From Candidatus Planktophila vernalis (GTDB lineage: Bacteria; Actinomycetota; Actinomycetes; Nanopelagicales; Nanopelagicaceae), in NCBI RefSeq assembly GCF_002288185.1, contig NZ_CP016776.1:496001-560000 (forward strand): a stretch of DNA of 64,000 bases, written 5' to 3'. A program made the position numbers and the translations under genes. Below the pieces are notes generated by a model that saw nothing but the letters and a program-made list of their open reading frames with translations, did no database searches and had not been told where the DNA came from. This document shows, piece by piece, positions 1-9,395 of the stretch. Position 1 is the first letter of the stretch. Each line of letters starts with the position of its first letter.

Positions 1-1
1 G

Positions 2-1963
2 CGAGTTGTAGTTGGCACTTTAACGTTATTGCTCTCGTCAACTGGCATTTCACATTTACTCAATGGCTCTACCGGCACAGGTGCCACCGCAATGCGCGAA
101 GGTGGTGGCTGGATTGGTTACGCAGTAACCACCCCGTTGGTGTCACTGATGACTTCGGTACTTACTTATCCAGTGTTAATCATTGTTTTCATCTTTGGAT
201 TACTAGTCGTTACTGCCACACCAGTTTCACAAGTTCTAGATCGCTTTACCTCTAGTGCTAGTTGGTTATGGGCCAAGCGTCCTGAAAGACCAATCAAGGT
301 TGAAGATTTTGAAATCACTGACACTCCACCTTTTGAATCCCCGATTGTTGCTGCCTGGAATGAACCGGTAGAAGAAGATGAAGAAGAGTTGGATGAAGAG
401 AGCTTTGATGAAGAGTTCACTGTTCCTATCCCTATCTCTCCTGTCATAACTCCAGAAACAGTTACCAAGCGTCCAGAACAACTCTTGCTCACCCCTGATT
501 CAACATATGAATTGCCACCTGCCGATCTGTTGCGCACAGGACCTGCTGCAAAAGCCAAGAGCAAAGTAAATGATTTAGTTGTAGCAGCGCTGACTGAAGT
601 ATTTGCTCAATTTGAAATTGATGCCCAAGTAACAGGCTTTATGCGTGGACCGACCGTTACACGCTATGAAGTTGAGCTGGGAAATGCCGTCAAAGTCGAG
701 CGCATTACCGCCCTTGCTAAGAACATTTCTTATGCTGTTGCAAGTAGTGATGTGCGAATCCTTTCTCCTATTCCAGGCAAATCTGCTGTGGGAATTGAAA
801 TTCCAAATACTGACCGCGAAATCGTGGCTCTAGGCGATGTTTTACGCTCATCTGTTGCAGGCCAAGATCACCATCCCATGTTGGTTGCACTCGGAAAAGA
901 TGTTGAAGGCAACTTTGTCTGTGCAAATCTTGCAAAAATGCCTCACCTTTTGGTTGCTGGTGCAACAGGTGCTGGTAAATCTTCAATGATTAACGCAATG
1001 ATTACTTCGATTTTGGTGCGTGCAACACCGGATGAAGTTCGCTTAGTGCTAATTGATCCTAAGCGTGTTGAGCTAACTGCCTATGAAGGTATTCCGCATT
1101 TAATTACACCAATTATTACTAATCCAAAAAAGGCATCAGATGCACTGACCTGGGTAGTGCGTGAGATGGATTTGCGATACGAAGATCTTTCTACTTTTGG
1201 ATTTAGACATATAGATGATTTCAACAAGGCAGTTCGAGCTGGCAAGGTAATTGTGCCTCCCGGAAGTGATCGCACAGTTGAGCCTTATCCATACCTACTT
1301 GTCATCATTGATGAGCTTGCAGATTTAATGATTGTGGCTGCAAAGGAAGTGGAAGAATCTGTTGTTCGTATTACCCAGCTCGCACGATCTGCTGGTATTC
1401 ACTTAGTACTTGCAACACAGCGTCCCTCTGTGGATGTTGTTACCGGTTTGATTAAGGCAAACGTACCTTCCAGACTCTCGTTTGCAACAAGTTCTTTAGC
1501 CGATAGCCGCGTTATTTTAGATAGCCCAGGTGCTGAAAAACTTGTTGGCCAAGGAGATGCTCTCTTTATTCCTATGGGAGCTAGCCGAGCAGTTCGTATC
1601 CAAGGTGCCTATGTGTCAGAGCGCGAAATTGAAGCGGTCACAACACATGTAAAGAAGCAGTTAAAACCGCGCTATCGCGACGATGTCACAGCAGTGCAAT
1701 CGCATCCAAAGATGGTTGATAAAGAAATTGGCGATGATTTAGATATTTTGCTGCAAGCAGTTGAATTAGTTGTTGGAACACAGTTTGGTTCAACATCAAT
1801 GTTGCAAAGAAAACTTCGTGTTGGATTTGCTAAGGCTGGACGCCTGATGGATCTGATGGAGTCCCGTGGAATTGTTGGACCATCTGAAGGTTCCAAGGCC
1901 AGAACAGTTTTGGTCAAGCCAGATGAACTTGATTCGGTTATTGCAACATTGCGGGATTACTAG
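2..1963 (+). CDS. ftsK: DNA translocase FtsK/SpoIIIE, 5' end cut by window edge
   Basis: This is a membrane-anchored ATPase that pumps DNA through the closing septum and aids chromosome dimer resolution. The frame is open from base 2 with no stop, so the true start lies upstream; the first in-window start-like codon (TTG at 29) is not taken as the start. The visible part has a last hydrophobic segment (about 130-235), a very acidic linker (about 370-420), and the motor with Walker A GATGAGKS (959-982) and Walker B IIDELADL. The C-terminal winged-helix gamma domain reads orientation motifs in DNA. The family and domain order are clear; only the N-terminal membrane part is missing. A 131-base gap separates it from rodZ. 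Confidence 0.96.
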   Translation, partial: RVVVGTLTLLLSSTGISHLLNGSTGTGATAMREGGGWIGYAVTTPLVSLMTSVLTYPVLIIVFIFGLLVVTATPVSQVLDRFTSSASWLWAKRPERPIKVEDFEITDTPPFESPIVAAWNEPVEEDEEELDEESFDEEFTVPIPISPVITPETVTKRPEQLLLTPDSTYELPPADLLRTGPAAKAKSKVNDLVVAALTEVFAQFEIDAQVTGFMRGPTVTRYEVELGNAVKVERITALAKNISYAVASSDVRILSPIPGKSAVGIEIPNTDREIVALGDVLRSSVAGQDHHPMLVALGKDVEGNFVCANLAKMPHLLVAGATGAGKSSMINAMITSILVRATPDEVRLVLIDPKRVELTAYEGIPHLITPIITNPKKASDALTWVVREMDLRYEDLSTFGFRHIDDFNKAVRAGKVIVPPGSDRTVEPYPYLLVIIDELADLMIVAAKEVEESVVRITQLARSAGIHLVLATQRPSVDVVTGLIKANVPSRLSFATSSLADSRVILDSPGAEKLVGQGDALFIPMGASRAVRIQGAYVSEREIEAVTTHVKKQLKPRYRDDVTAVQSHPKMVDKEIGDDLDILLQAVELVVGTQFGSTSMLQRKLRVGFAKAGRLMDLMESRGIVGPSEGSKARTVLVKPDELDSVIATLRDY

Positions 1964-2094
1964 CGCAACCATTCCAAGGGGTTAACCCACATTTCACCCC
2001 CTGTTCTCACACTCCTCTATAGCCACAAGGGATGCTCCAGTTCTAGACTTGGACACTCATCGGCAGAAGTAATTTCCCTTAAGGACAAACAACG

Positions 2095-2841
2095 ATGTCA
2101 CTAGGATCTTTGATTGCTAAGGCGCGTAAAGACGCGGGCCTTTCACTTGAAGATTTGGCTGCCAAAACCAATATTCGCATAAGCGTTTTGAGTGAGATAG
2201 AAAAAGATAACTTTGAACATTGTGGCGGTGAAACTTATGCCCGTGGCCATGTTCGGAATATCGCCTCAATATTGAAGGCTGATCAAAAAGAGTTTATTCG
2301 TCTCTATGAAGAAGAGCAGGGTGGTGAAACCCGCTCAATCAAAGATTTGCTTGTTGAAAATAGCGTTATGCGTTTACCAGCCGAAGCTCACAAAGTCTCA
2401 TGGAAAGTTCTTGTGATGATTTCTGTGGTGTCATTATTTGCTGTTGGTATAGCACAAGTAGTAATTTCAAACGTCAATACAAATGAAGTTATTAGTGCTA
2501 CTCCATCTGCAAGTTCATCACCAACTGCAGATGAAACTGCAGCTCAATCACCATCTGCAGAACCGTCGGCTGAAAATACTTTTTCAAGTGGCACTGGAGT
2601 TGAAGTAGTCATTAATGCGGCCCGTGCTAAGTCATGGCTCTTTGTCTCTGATGATGCTGGAAGAGTTCTCTTTAGTGGTCAGATTTCACGCGGCTCAGCT
2701 AAGACATTTTCCTCAGATTCACAACTCAATCTCAAAGTTGGAAATGCTGGGGGAGTAGATCTGAAAGTAAATGGCAAGAAAGTTCCATCGATAGGCGTTG
2801 ATGGTGAGGTAGTTAGCGTGTCGTATGGAGTCGATTCATAA
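2095..2841 (+). CDS. rodZ: RodZ-like protein: HTH, one membrane helix, DUF4115
   Basis: This is a cell-shape or division-associated membrane protein of the RodZ type. Residues 1-70 form a Cro/CI-type helix-turn-helix (KARKDAGLSLEDLAAKTNI and following). A basic stretch precedes one membrane helix at about 103-126. A Ser/Ala/Pro/Thr-rich linker (about 130-165) leads to an external DUF4115 beta domain. The HTH in RodZ binds MreB rather than DNA in studied species, and MreB is not in this window, so the partner is inferred. The ATG start is preceded by an AAGGA ribosome binding site. In actinobacteria a gene like this commonly sits between ftsK and rimO, as here. Confidence 0.85.
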   Translation: MSLGSLIAKARKDAGLSLEDLAAKTNIRISVLSEIEKDNFEHCGGETYARGHVRNIASILKADQKEFIRLYEEEQGGETRSIKDLLVENSVMRLPAEAHKVSWKVLVMISVVSLFAVGIAQVVISNVNTNEVISATPSASSSPTADETAAQSPSAEPSAENTFSSGTGVEVVINAARAKSWLFVSDDAGRVLFSGQISRGSAKTFSSDSQLNLKVGNAGGVDLKVNGKKVPSIGVDGEVVSVSYGVDS

Positions 2842-2846
2842 CACGC

Positions 2847-2852
2847 TAAGAT
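2847..2852 (+). promoter_or_regulatory. -10 hexamer of rimO (leaderless)
   Basis: TAAGAT lies exactly 7 bases before the rimO ATG, and no Shine-Dalgarno sequence is present. The spacing predicts transcription starting at or next to the start codon. Confidence 0.55.
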
Positions 2853-2859
2853 TTGCCAA

Positions 2860-4215
2860 ATGAAGCGCACCGTAGCAGTCGTCACTTTAGGGTGCTCACG
2901 AAATGAAGTTGATTCAGAAGAGCTGGCTGGTCGTTTAGCAGCCGATGGTTGGACCCTGGTTGATGATGTTGAATCAGCTGAAGTTGCACTAGTTAATACA
3001 TGTGGATTTATTGAGTCAGCTAAAAAGGATTCAATTGACACTCTGCTTGAGGCAAACTCACTCAAAGGTCATGGGCAGACGCGTGCAGTTGTAGCAGTGG
3101 GATGTATGGCTGAGCGTTATGGAAATGAATTAGCCGAAGCACTTCCAGATACTGATGCAATATTGAGCTTTGATGACTATCAAGATATCTCTGCACGGTT
3201 GCAGTCAATCGTTGCAGGTAATTCACACACGCCTCATATTCCACGTGATCGTCGCGCTCTCTTGCCTATTGCTCCTGCTGATCGCGCCGAAACTCGTGAA
3301 AACTCTGAATTTTCCCGCAAACGTTTAGGGGATGCGCCTTGGGCGCCACTTAAAATTGCATCGGGCTGTGATCGTCGCTGTTCATTCTGTGCGATTCCAT
3401 ACTTTAGAGGCTCATTTATTTCACGCCGCCCCCACGAAGTCTTGGATGAGGCACGTTGGTTAGTTGCCAACGGTGTGACAGAACTCTTCTTAGTCAGTGA
3501 AAATACAACTTCGTATGGAAAAGATTTAGGCGATCTGCAGTTAATGGAAAAGATGCTGCCTGAGATTGCTGCTATTGAAGGAGTTGAACGGGTTCGCCTT
3601 TCCTACTTACAGCCTGCAGAGATGCGACCAACGCTGATTCAGGCCATGATTGCAACACCAAAGACTGTTCCTTATTTTGATTTATCTTTCCAGCATTCAT
3701 CGCCGACAGTTCTGCGCCGCATGCGCCGCTTTGGCGATAATGAAAAGTTTCTCCATTTAATCAATCAGATCCGAGTCTTATCTCCAGAGGCTGGAATTCG
3801 CTCAAACTTCATTGTTGGCTTTCCAGGTGAGACACAAGAGGATTTTGACGAGTTAGCTAGATTCATTACTGAAGCCAAGTTAGATGCTGTTGGCATCTTT
3901 GGTTATTCTGATGAAGATAACACCGAAGCGCTAAAGATTGATGGCAAAATTGATGAAGCAGTGATTGCTCAGCGCGTGGAGACACTTTCTTCCTTGGCCG
4001 ATGAAATGGTTTCTTTGCGCGCACAGGCTCGTATCGGTGAAACTATTCGTGTTTTGATCGAAGATGCCGAACTACAAGAAGGACGAGCAGCTCATCAAGG
4101 TCCAGAAGTTGATGGAAGTACTACTTTTATCGGGACAGATTTTACAGTGGGGCAGTATGTTGATGCTGTGGTGATTGATTCAATGGGTGCTGATTTGGTG
4201 GCAAAGCCTCTATGA
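2860..4215 (+). CDS. rimO: Ribosomal protein S12 methylthiotransferase RimO
   Basis: This radical-SAM enzyme adds a methylthio group to a conserved aspartate of ribosomal protein S12. The N-terminal UPF0004 domain carries Cys12, Cys48 and Cys82 for one Fe-S cluster. The radical-SAM motif C170-x3-C174-x2-C177 binds the second. A TRAM domain closes the protein. It is distinguished from MiaB (also present, at 40957) by the [11 protein letters not shown] opening and its overall RimO-like sequence. Length 451 aa is normal. Its last four bases overlap the start of pgsA (ATGA), so the two are probably translationally coupled. Confidence 0.93.
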   Translation: MKRTVAVVTLGCSRNEVDSEELAGRLAADGWTLVDDVESAEVALVNTCGFIESAKKDSIDTLLEANSLKGHGQTRAVVAVGCMAERYGNELAEALPDTDAILSFDDYQDISARLQSIVAGNSHTPHIPRDRRALLPIAPADRAETRENSEFSRKRLGDAPWAPLKIASGCDRRCSFCAIPYFRGSFISRRPHEVLDEARWLVANGVTELFLVSENTTSYGKDLGDLQLMEKMLPEIAAIEGVERVRLSYLQPAEMRPTLIQAMIATPKTVPYFDLSFQHSSPTVLRRMRRFGDNEKFLHLINQIRVLSPEAGIRSNFIVGFPGETQEDFDELARFITEAKLDAVGIFGYSDEDNTEALKIDGKIDEAVIAQRVETLSSLADEMVSLRAQARIGETIRVLIEDAELQEGRAAHQGPEVDGSTTFIGTDFTVGQYVDAVVIDSMGADLVAKPL

Positions 4216-4754
4216 AGTTGCCAGGATTTGTGACTCCCAACTTTATAACCGTTATGCGATTACTGCTGGTGCCAGTGGGTGCCTATACACTTTTTAAAAA
4301 TGGTGGCAATGATCCAACGTGGCAATACATTTCTTGGTGTGTGTTTTTCATCCTTGGAATGAGCGACATTCTGGATGGCAATTTGGCACGAAGTCGAAAC
4401 ACCATTACAGAGTTTGGAAAGTTTCTAGATCCAGTCGCAGACAAGGTCATGATTGGTACGGCCATGATTTCCCTTTCAATTCTTGGGCGGATGCCATGGT
4501 GGATCACGATTGTTATCTTGGCTCGCGAAATAGGAATTACGGTTTTTCGTTTGATGACTATCAATCGAGGAGTCATTGCCGCCAACAAGGGTGGCAAGAT
4601 CAAGGCCACCATGCAAAACTTTGGAGTGGGCTTCTATGTCTTGCCTTTGAGCCCATCGCTCTACTGGTTTCGTGATGGATTTATGTATATAGCAGTGGCT
4701 CTGACTATCGTTACTGGTGCTTACTATGTAAAATCAGCGTTCACTAAGAGTTAG
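4212..4754 (+). CDS. pgsA: CDP-alcohol phosphatidyltransferase (PgsA-like)
   Basis: This is an integral membrane enzyme transferring a phosphatidyl group from CDP-diacylglycerol, most likely to glycerol-3-phosphate (phosphatidylglycerol synthesis). The family signature D-x2-DG-x2-AR-x8-G-x3-D-x3-D is complete in the stretch [11 protein letters not shown]...[12 protein letters not shown]. Several hydrophobic helices follow. The position between rimO and cinA/clgR matches the actinobacterial PgsA locus. The acceptor (glycerol phosphate versus inositol phosphate) cannot be read from the signature alone, so the PgsA name rests partly on context. Confidence 0.88.
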   Translation: MKLPGFVTPNFITVMRLLLVPVGAYTLFKNGGNDPTWQYISWCVFFILGMSDILDGNLARSRNTITEFGKFLDPVADKVMIGTAMISLSILGRMPWWITIVILAREIGITVFRLMTINRGVIAANKGGKIKATMQNFGVGFYVLPLSPSLYWFRDGFMYIAVALTIVTGAYYVKSAFTKS

Positions 4755-4766
4755 GGACACACTCAC

Positions 4767-5258
4767 ATGGCACTGCCTGCCGAGATCATCAGCCTTGCGG
4801 CGCAAGTAGTTGATGATTTACGTGCTCGTGGTGAAACTCTTAGTACCGCTGAATCCTTAACTGCAGGAGCAGTTAGCTCTGCCATTGTCACAATCGCTGG
4901 TGCTTCTGATGTTTTCGTGGGTAGCACGACTGCTTATCGTGATGAAATAAAGATTTCACATTTAGGTGTTGATCCAGCAATCATCACCGAGCACACGTCG
5001 GTCAGTGAAGAAGTTGCAATAGCAATGGCGCAAGGTGCGCTCAAATCATTTGGAACAACATGGGCCATTGGCACAACAGGAGTTGCTGGACCTAACCCAT
5101 TAGATGGCCATCCAGTGGGCATGGTGTGGGTAGCAATTGCGGGGCCGGTATGTCAGAGCATCGAATTATCCTTATCTGGTGAGCGAGAATCTGTGCGAAA
5201 CGCAGCTACAGCAAGCGCCATTGCCACCTTTGCGCGTATCCTTAGACACCGAGCGTAA
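4767..5258 (+). CDS. cinA: CinA C-terminal domain protein (NMN amidohydrolase type)
   Basis: This is a stand-alone CinA_C/PncC domain of 163 aa. The family deamidates nicotinamide mononucleotide to recycle pyridine nucleotides. The motif [31 protein letters not shown] and the later [24 protein letters not shown] are typical. The N-terminal molybdopterin-binding-like domain of full-length CinA is absent, as is common. The gene starts 12 bases after pgsA and is followed at once by clgR, a conserved actinobacterial order. Confidence 0.9.
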   Translation: MALPAEIISLAAQVVDDLRARGETLSTAESLTAGAVSSAIVTIAGASDVFVGSTTAYRDEIKISHLGVDPAIITEHTSVSEEVAIAMAQGALKSFGTTWAIGTTGVAGPNPLDGHPVGMVWVAIAGPVCQSIELSLSGERESVRNAATASAIATFARILRHRA

Positions 5259-5274
5259 AAAAGGAGGTGGGCCC

Positions 5275-5541
5275 GTGGTTCTAGTTCGTCAAGCAGTTGG
5301 TCTCACACTTCGCGCTGCCCGCACATCACAAAATCGCACATTGCGCGATGTTGCACGTGATGCCCGTGTCTCACTGGGTTACTTATCAGAAGTAGAACGT
5401 GGACAAAAAGAAGCATCATCTGAACTTCTAAACGCAATTTGTGTTGCACTAGGTCTTTCTCTTTCTGGTGTTTTCAATGATGTAGCACTTGAGTTAAAGA
5501 GCCGCGAGAGCGTCACTCTTACTGTCGTCGATGCCGCTTAA
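5275..5541 (+). CDS. clgR: ClgR-like helix-turn-helix regulator
   Basis: This 88-residue protein is essentially one Cro/CI-type helix-turn-helix ([31 protein letters not shown]). Its sequence and its place after pgsA-cinA match ClgR, the actinobacterial activator of clp protease and stress genes. A GTG start is chosen because a strong ribosome binding site (AAGGAGGTGG, 5261-5270) lies just upstream. A longer reading beginning inside cinA would have no such signal. Its stop overlaps the next gene by 11 bases. Target genes are not in this window. Confidence 0.82.
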   Translation: MVLVRQAVGLTLRAARTSQNRTLRDVARDARVSLGYLSEVERGQKEASSELLNAICVALGLSLSGVFNDVALELKSRESVTLTVVDAA

Positions 5542-6055
5542 TAAATACGCACCACAAGCTGCAACACATCGCCGCACACAAAGTGCAATCCTTGAAGGTG
5601 CTAAGAATTTAATTGCAACTGTTGGCTTGGCCAAAATGTCTATGATTGAAATCGCCGACACATCACAGATTTCTCGTGCAACTCTCTATAACCACTACCG
5701 AGATAAAGAATCAGTACTTGCCGCCCTCTGTGATTCAGAGATTCGCAGGTTAGTAAGCATCGCTCAGAGTGCACCCAATCCCACTGATGCCTTAGAAGTT
5801 TTATCAATTCAAATCTCATCAGATGGCGCTCTTGCCAACATGCGAATTTGCGATCCAGCACCTTTAACTCAGGTAATGGCAGCGACGGCGCATCCGCTAT
5901 GGCTGCAGTTCAATGACGCACTTGCCATGATTCTTGGTTCACAGATTTTGGCCGACCTAGCCACACGTTGGTTAATTGGCCAAGCGATTCAGCCGCTGAC
6001 CCCAGAGGATTCAAGACTTCAAGCAGAGTTTCTTATTGCCCGTGCGAATATCTGA
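5531..6055 (+). CDS. TetR-family transcriptional regulator
   Basis: The N-terminal region is a TetR-type helix-turn-helix: [48 protein letters not shown]. The C-terminal half is an alpha-helical ligand domain without recognisable specificity. The ATG lies inside the end of clgR and the end overlaps the DUF3046 gene by 14 bases, so it sits mid-operon between clgR and the recA-linked DUF3046. The 174-aa length is slightly short for TetR. The ligand and target are unknown; the neighbouring hydrolase may be a target, but nothing in the sequence proves it. Confidence 0.8.
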   Translation: MPLNKYAPQAATHRRTQSAILEGAKNLIATVGLAKMSMIEIADTSQISRATLYNHYRDKESVLAALCDSEIRRLVSIAQSAPNPTDALEVLSIQISSDGALANMRICDPAPLTQVMAATAHPLWLQFNDALAMILGSQILADLATRWLIGQAIQPLTPEDSRLQAEFLIARANI

Positions 6056-6236
6056 TCTACGTGAGCGTTTAGCGCTTTCATTTGGTGAGCATTCACACTT
6101 TCCCACCGATATAGCAATCTCAGAACTTGGTAGCAAAACCGTTAATGAAGCCCTTGCTGCTGGCCTTGAGGCAGATGAGATTTGGAAAGCGGTATGTAGG
6201 GCGCATCCTAAAGAGACAGAAAAACATAAGTACTAA
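6042..6236 (+). CDS. DUF3046 protein
   Basis: This small protein (64 aa) belongs to the actinobacterial DUF3046 family, whose members sit near recA. The diagnostic part is the run DIAISELGSKTVNEALAAGLEADEIWKAVC. The function is unknown. The GTG at 6042 is chosen over a TTG six bases upstream because the family typically opens as V/M-R-x-S/T. It overlaps the TetR gene by 14 bases and ends 2 bases before the hydrolase gene, so it is part of one transcription unit. Confidence 0.8.
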   Translation: MRISDLRERLALSFGEHSHFPTDIAISELGSKTVNEALAAGLEADEIWKAVCRAHPKETEKHKY

Positions 6237-6238
6237 CT

Positions 6239-7033
6239 ATGAGCCTTGTAACAACCCTGACGCAGACAAATCAAAACCACCCACCCTTAGTTTTAATTCA
6301 CGGGCTGGGATCGGCTGCAACGGCATTTAAGCCCATCATCCCTGCGCTCTCACAGCGCTTTCGCGTGATTACTGTGGATCTGCCAGGACATGGTCAAAGT
6401 CCCTATATCAAGGGACAAGCTATGGACCCTAAGTCTCTGGGCCGTGCAATTTTTGAAACAGTAGAGCGCGAGTATGGAGTTAAAGAGTTTCATGTTGCAG
6501 GTAATTCATTAGGTGGCTGGGTTGCACTTGAGATGGCTGCAGATCAACCCCAACGCATTAAAACTCTCACAGGACTAGCACCTGCCGGGCTGTGGTTAAA
6601 GCCAGCATCTGGACGAGCACCTAGTGAAGCATGGTCCTATTACATGGCCAAAGTATTACGGCCTGTTATTAGAGCTGGATTACATGTCATTGCATTGCGC
6701 AAGATTGGCTATGCAAACGTGAGTCCTAAATGGAAAGAGTTCAGTTATGAAATCTGTTATGACTCAGCATATGCAATGGGACATGCGACGGGATACTTTC
6801 AAGCTTGGGATGGAATGTTAGGAAGACGTTTTGAAGCACATATTCCAGAGAGCGTTCCTCTAACAATCCTGTTTGGCGATACTGATAACACTTTGCCATA
6901 TCCACATTCACAGGAGCGCTCGCTAGCACCAGCGCATGCCTCATGGATTATTATTGATAATTGTGGGCATGCACCGATGTGGGATTATCCGGAACTGATG
7001 GTGAAAATCATCAGCCAAACTAGTGGGCAATAA
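6239..7033 (+). CDS. Alpha/beta-fold hydrolase
   Basis: This is a serine hydrolase of the alpha/beta fold. The oxyanion region is LIHGLGSAATAF. The nucleophile elbow is GNSLGG (Ser90), the acid is probably Asp214 or Asp216 in LFGDTDN, and the base is His244 in NCGHAPMWD. No signal peptide is seen, so it is cytoplasmic. The substrate cannot be predicted; carboxylester, lactone or C-C hydrolases share this pattern. It ends in a 14-base tail-to-tail overlap with yaaA. Confidence 0.85.
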   Translation: MSLVTTLTQTNQNHPPLVLIHGLGSAATAFKPIIPALSQRFRVITVDLPGHGQSPYIKGQAMDPKSLGRAIFETVEREYGVKEFHVAGNSLGGWVALEMAADQPQRIKTLTGLAPAGLWLKPASGRAPSEAWSYYMAKVLRPVIRAGLHVIALRKIGYANVSPKWKEFSYEICYDSAYAMGHATGYFQAWDGMLGRRFEAHIPESVPLTILFGDTDNTLPYPHSQERSLAPAHASWIIIDNCGHAPMWDYPELMVKIISQTSGQ

Positions 7034-7568
7034 CCTCTAGCACCCAAGGCTCATTTGCTGTAGCACCAAAGAGTTCGCATTCAAATTCAGATGAAACAAT
7101 CTCTGCCAATTCTTGGGGATTTGTGGGAATGGTTTTGGAGAGCAGCAGTAGTCGTGTTACTTCACCGCGAGTCTTTTTAGACATATGAGTAATCACCTTT
7201 TTCACGCCATCAACTTTGCTGAACACTTTAATCTCCACGCATTTGTGCGCCGGGGGAGACCAAACGCTTTGATAGGTCGAAGAGCGACAGTCGATAACTA
7301 AATCAGTTTCAATGACATCTAATACTTGAGTGATGGGCCCTCGCATGTGAGCTGCATCGATCTTTTCTTTATAGGGCTCAATGGGATCAAGGCATTTGAG
7401 GCTTCCGTATTTAGCCGAGATGATTGCAATTGATTTCTGGGCACGATTTTGTGCAGCTTTAGTCAGCGTTGCCCAGCCCAGGCCCTGATAGAGAACGCCT
7501 GTATAGACGGTGATGGCTGGACCTGGCTCTGTCGCCTTTTTCTCACTAGGGGGAAGCAAGATGAGCAT
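7020..7568 (-). CDS. yaaA: YaaA/DUF328 family peroxide-stress protein
   Basis: The opening MLILLPPSEKK is the family hallmark. YaaA binds DNA and limits iron-driven oxidative damage in E. coli. The ATG at 7568 is chosen because it gives this opening and because a -10-like CATACT lies 7 bases before it. A longer version starting at 7610 would add 14 residues without a ribosome binding site. At about 182 aa it is shorter than the E. coli protein (about 258 aa), with a compressed middle and C-terminal part. Its place beside recA fits a damage-response role, but that is inference. Confidence 0.82.
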   Translation of the reverse strand: MLILLPPSEKKATEPGPAITVYTGVLYQGLGWATLTKAAQNRAQKSIAIISAKYGSLKCLDPIEPYKEKIDAAHMRGPITQVLDVIETDLVIDCRSSTYQSVWSPPAHKCVEIKVFSKVDGVKKVITHMSKKTRGEVTRLLLLSKTIPTNPQELAEIVSSEFECELFGATANEPWVLEVIAH

Positions 7569-7575
7569 GGGGGTA

Positions 7576-7581
7576 AGTATG
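7576..7581 (-). promoter_or_regulatory. -10-like hexamer of yaaA (leaderless)
   Basis: On the reverse strand CATACT stands 7 bases before the ATG at 7568. It matches TATAAT at four of six positions, including the key second A and last T. Confidence 0.4.
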
Positions 7582-7612
7582 GGGCTGCACAGCGCTGGCG
7601 ACACGCTCATAT

Positions 7613-7635
7613 CTGTCAGTGCCGCCTGCTACCTT
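7613..7635 (+). promoter_or_regulatory. PafBC-type (RecA-NDp) DNA-damage promoter of recA
   Basis: The sequence CTGTCAGTG, then 8 bases, then TACCTT matches the actinobacterial LexA-independent damage promoter TTGTCRGTG-N8-TANNNT in every position but the first. PafBC activates such promoters in mycobacteria. It directs transcription toward recA, leaving a leader of about 150 bases. Confidence 0.8.
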
Positions 7636-7651
7636 TCGAACAGATGTTCGG
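7636..7651 (+). promoter_or_regulatory. LexA/SOS box of recA
   Basis: TCGAAC-AGAT-GTTCGG contains a perfect CGAAC-N4-GTTCG core, the actinobacterial and Gram-positive SOS box. It begins directly after the -10 hexamer of the damage promoter, so bound LexA would cover the transcription start. Confidence 0.88.
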
Positions 7652-7757
7652 ATACTCTATCCGAGTACAACCAGAGCGGTTCTAACCTCCGCCCACAGCT
7701 CTTCCCCCGAGCGCTGCGGTCCGTCGTTAGGTCTCCGTACCTTCTGGGCCAGGACCA

Positions 7758-7773
7758 AACGTCATACGACGTT
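7758..7773 (+). repeat. Inverted repeat in recA leader
   Basis: AACGTC-ATAC-GACGTT is a perfect 6-base dyad with a 4-base centre, 18 bases before the recA start. It differs from the SOS box. It could be a protein site or a small RNA hairpin just ahead of the ribosome binding site. Confidence 0.5.
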
Positions 7774-7791
7774 CTATCGAAAGGAAAGTAA

Positions 7792-8886
7792 GTGGCTACT
7801 GAAAAAGGCAATAAAGCTAACGAAGCTGCACAAGAAAAAGCTACAAGCGAACGCCAAAAAGCGCTCGATACAGCCCTAGCCCAGATCGAACGTCAATTTG
7901 GAAAAGGCTCAGTAATGAAGATGTCGGATCGTCAAAACCAGATTGTTGAAGTAATTCCAACTGGTTCAATCGCACTTGATATCGCTCTTGGTATTGGTGG
8001 ATTGCCTCGCGGTCGCATCGTTGAAATCTACGGACCAGAATCTTCAGGTAAGACAACTCTTACATTGCATGCAATCGCTAACGCACAAGCTGCGGGCGGT
8101 ATCTGTGCATTCATCGATGCTGAGCACGCTTTCGATGCAGAGTATGCAAAGAAGCTCGGTGTTGATATTGACGCGCTCCTAGTTTCACAACCAGACACAG
8201 GTGAACAAGCGTTAGAAATTATGGACATGCTAATTCGTTCAGGTGCACTTGATCTCGTAGTCGTTGACTCCGTTGCAGCACTTGTTCCACGTGCTGAAAT
8301 TGAAGGCGAAATGGGAGATTCTCATATGGGTCTTCAAGCACGTCTGATGTCACAAGCTCTACGTAAAATTACTGGTGCTCTTCACCAATCAAAGACAACT
8401 GCAATCTTCATTAACCAGTTGCGTGAAAAGATCGGTGTCTTCTTCGGTTCACCTGAAACAACTACTGGTGGTAAAGCACTCAAGTTCTATGCATCAGTTC
8501 GTTTGGATATCCGTCGTATTGAAACCCTTAAAGATGGCCAGGACGCAGTCGGTAACCGTACTCGCGTTAAGGTTGTTAAGAACAAGATGGCTCCACCATT
8601 TAAGCAAGCAGAGTTCGACATCATTTACGGCACAGGTATTTCACGTGAAGGCTCTTTGATTGATCTTGGAGCAGAAGTTGGAATCGTGAAGAAGTCTGGC
8701 GCTTGGTATACATATGAAGCTGATCAGTTGGGTCAAGGCAAGGAAAATGCACGCACATTCCTTATCGATAACCCAGATCTAGCTAATGAGATTGAAGCCA
8801 AGATTCGCGCTCACTTTGTGCCAATCGAAGTAGATGCAGATCTGATCGCAGCTATCGATGAAGCCACCGCTGAGGTTGATTTCTAA
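7792..8886 (+). CDS. recA: Recombinase RecA
   Basis: This is the strand-exchange protein of homologous recombination and co-protease for LexA. Walker [10 protein letters not shown] is at residues 81-89, followed by the conserved core ([67 protein letters not shown]). The GTG start follows a GAAAGGAAAG ribosome binding site. At 364 aa the length is normal, with a charged N-terminal extension before the usual [17 protein letters not shown]. No intein is present. Regulation is by the damage promoter and SOS box at 7613-7651. recX follows immediately. Confidence 0.98.
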   Translation: MATEKGNKANEAAQEKATSERQKALDTALAQIERQFGKGSVMKMSDRQNQIVEVIPTGSIALDIALGIGGLPRGRIVEIYGPESSGKTTLTLHAIANAQAAGGICAFIDAEHAFDAEYAKKLGVDIDALLVSQPDTGEQALEIMDMLIRSGALDLVVVDSVAALVPRAEIEGEMGDSHMGLQARLMSQALRKITGALHQSKTTAIFINQLREKIGVFFGSPETTTGGKALKFYASVRLDIRRIETLKDGQDAVGNRTRVKVVKNKMAPPFKQAEFDIIYGTGISREGSLIDLGAEVGIVKKSGAWYTYEADQLGQGKENARTFLIDNPDLANEIEAKIRAHFVPIEVDADLIAAIDEATAEVDF

Positions 8887-8960
8887 TTAGCCTGCAATTT
8901 GCAAAGGTTGACCAAGAGGCTGACCCTTACTCAATCGCATATGCCATTGCACAAAATGCT

Positions 8961-9395
8961 TTGGTTGCGCGGGCCAAGAGTAAGGGTGAGCTCTTGGCTC
9001 ACCTTAAAAAGCGAGGCGTTGAGGATGATGTTGCCAATGCAACCATTTATAAGTTAACCGAAAACGGTTTAATCAATGATGCTGAGTTTGCGAAAGCATG
9101 GACTCAATCTCGTCACAACGCCAAAAAACTCTCAAAGCGCATCATTGCAGGAGAGCTGCGCACCAGGGGAGTAGATCAAAGCACTATCGATGAGGCCCTA
9201 GATGAGATTGATGATGAATCTGAATACCGAACAGCTTTTTCTTTGGCAATGAAAAAGTACTCAACAATGTCTCGGATGGAACCAGAAGTTCAGATTCGTA
9301 GAATTCAATCCTTATTACAACGCAAAGGTTTTGGCTTTGGTGTTATCGGCCGTGTTATTCGCGAGCTAGATATTCACTCAGGCGAGCAGCTGTAG
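8961..9395 (+). CDS. recX: RecA regulator RecX, start uncertain
   Basis: RecX modulates RecA filaments. The repeated helical modules are visible (AKSKGELLAHLKKRGVEDDVANATIYKLTENGLINDAEFAKAWTQSR and following). The listed start is TTG 8961, the first common start codon in the frame. However, the same frame stays open back to the recA stop and encodes DPYSIAYAIAQNALVARAK, which resembles the normal start of the first RecX helix. The only candidate initiators upstream are CTG 8892 and ATT 8886, the latter overlapping the recA stop. The 3' end overlaps the convergent IclR gene by 41 bases. Confidence 0.87.
   Translation: MVARAKSKGELLAHLKKRGVEDDVANATIYKLTENGLINDAEFAKAWTQSRHNAKKLSKRIIAGELRTRGVDQSTIDEALDEIDDESEYRTAFSLAMKKYSTMSRMEPEVQIRRIQSLLQRKGFGFGVIGRVIRELDIHSGEQL

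Noticed and set aside
166-564. Reverse open frame inside ftsK
   Set aside because: Antisense of the acidic linker (poly-Ser in translation), overlapping a clear translocase gene.
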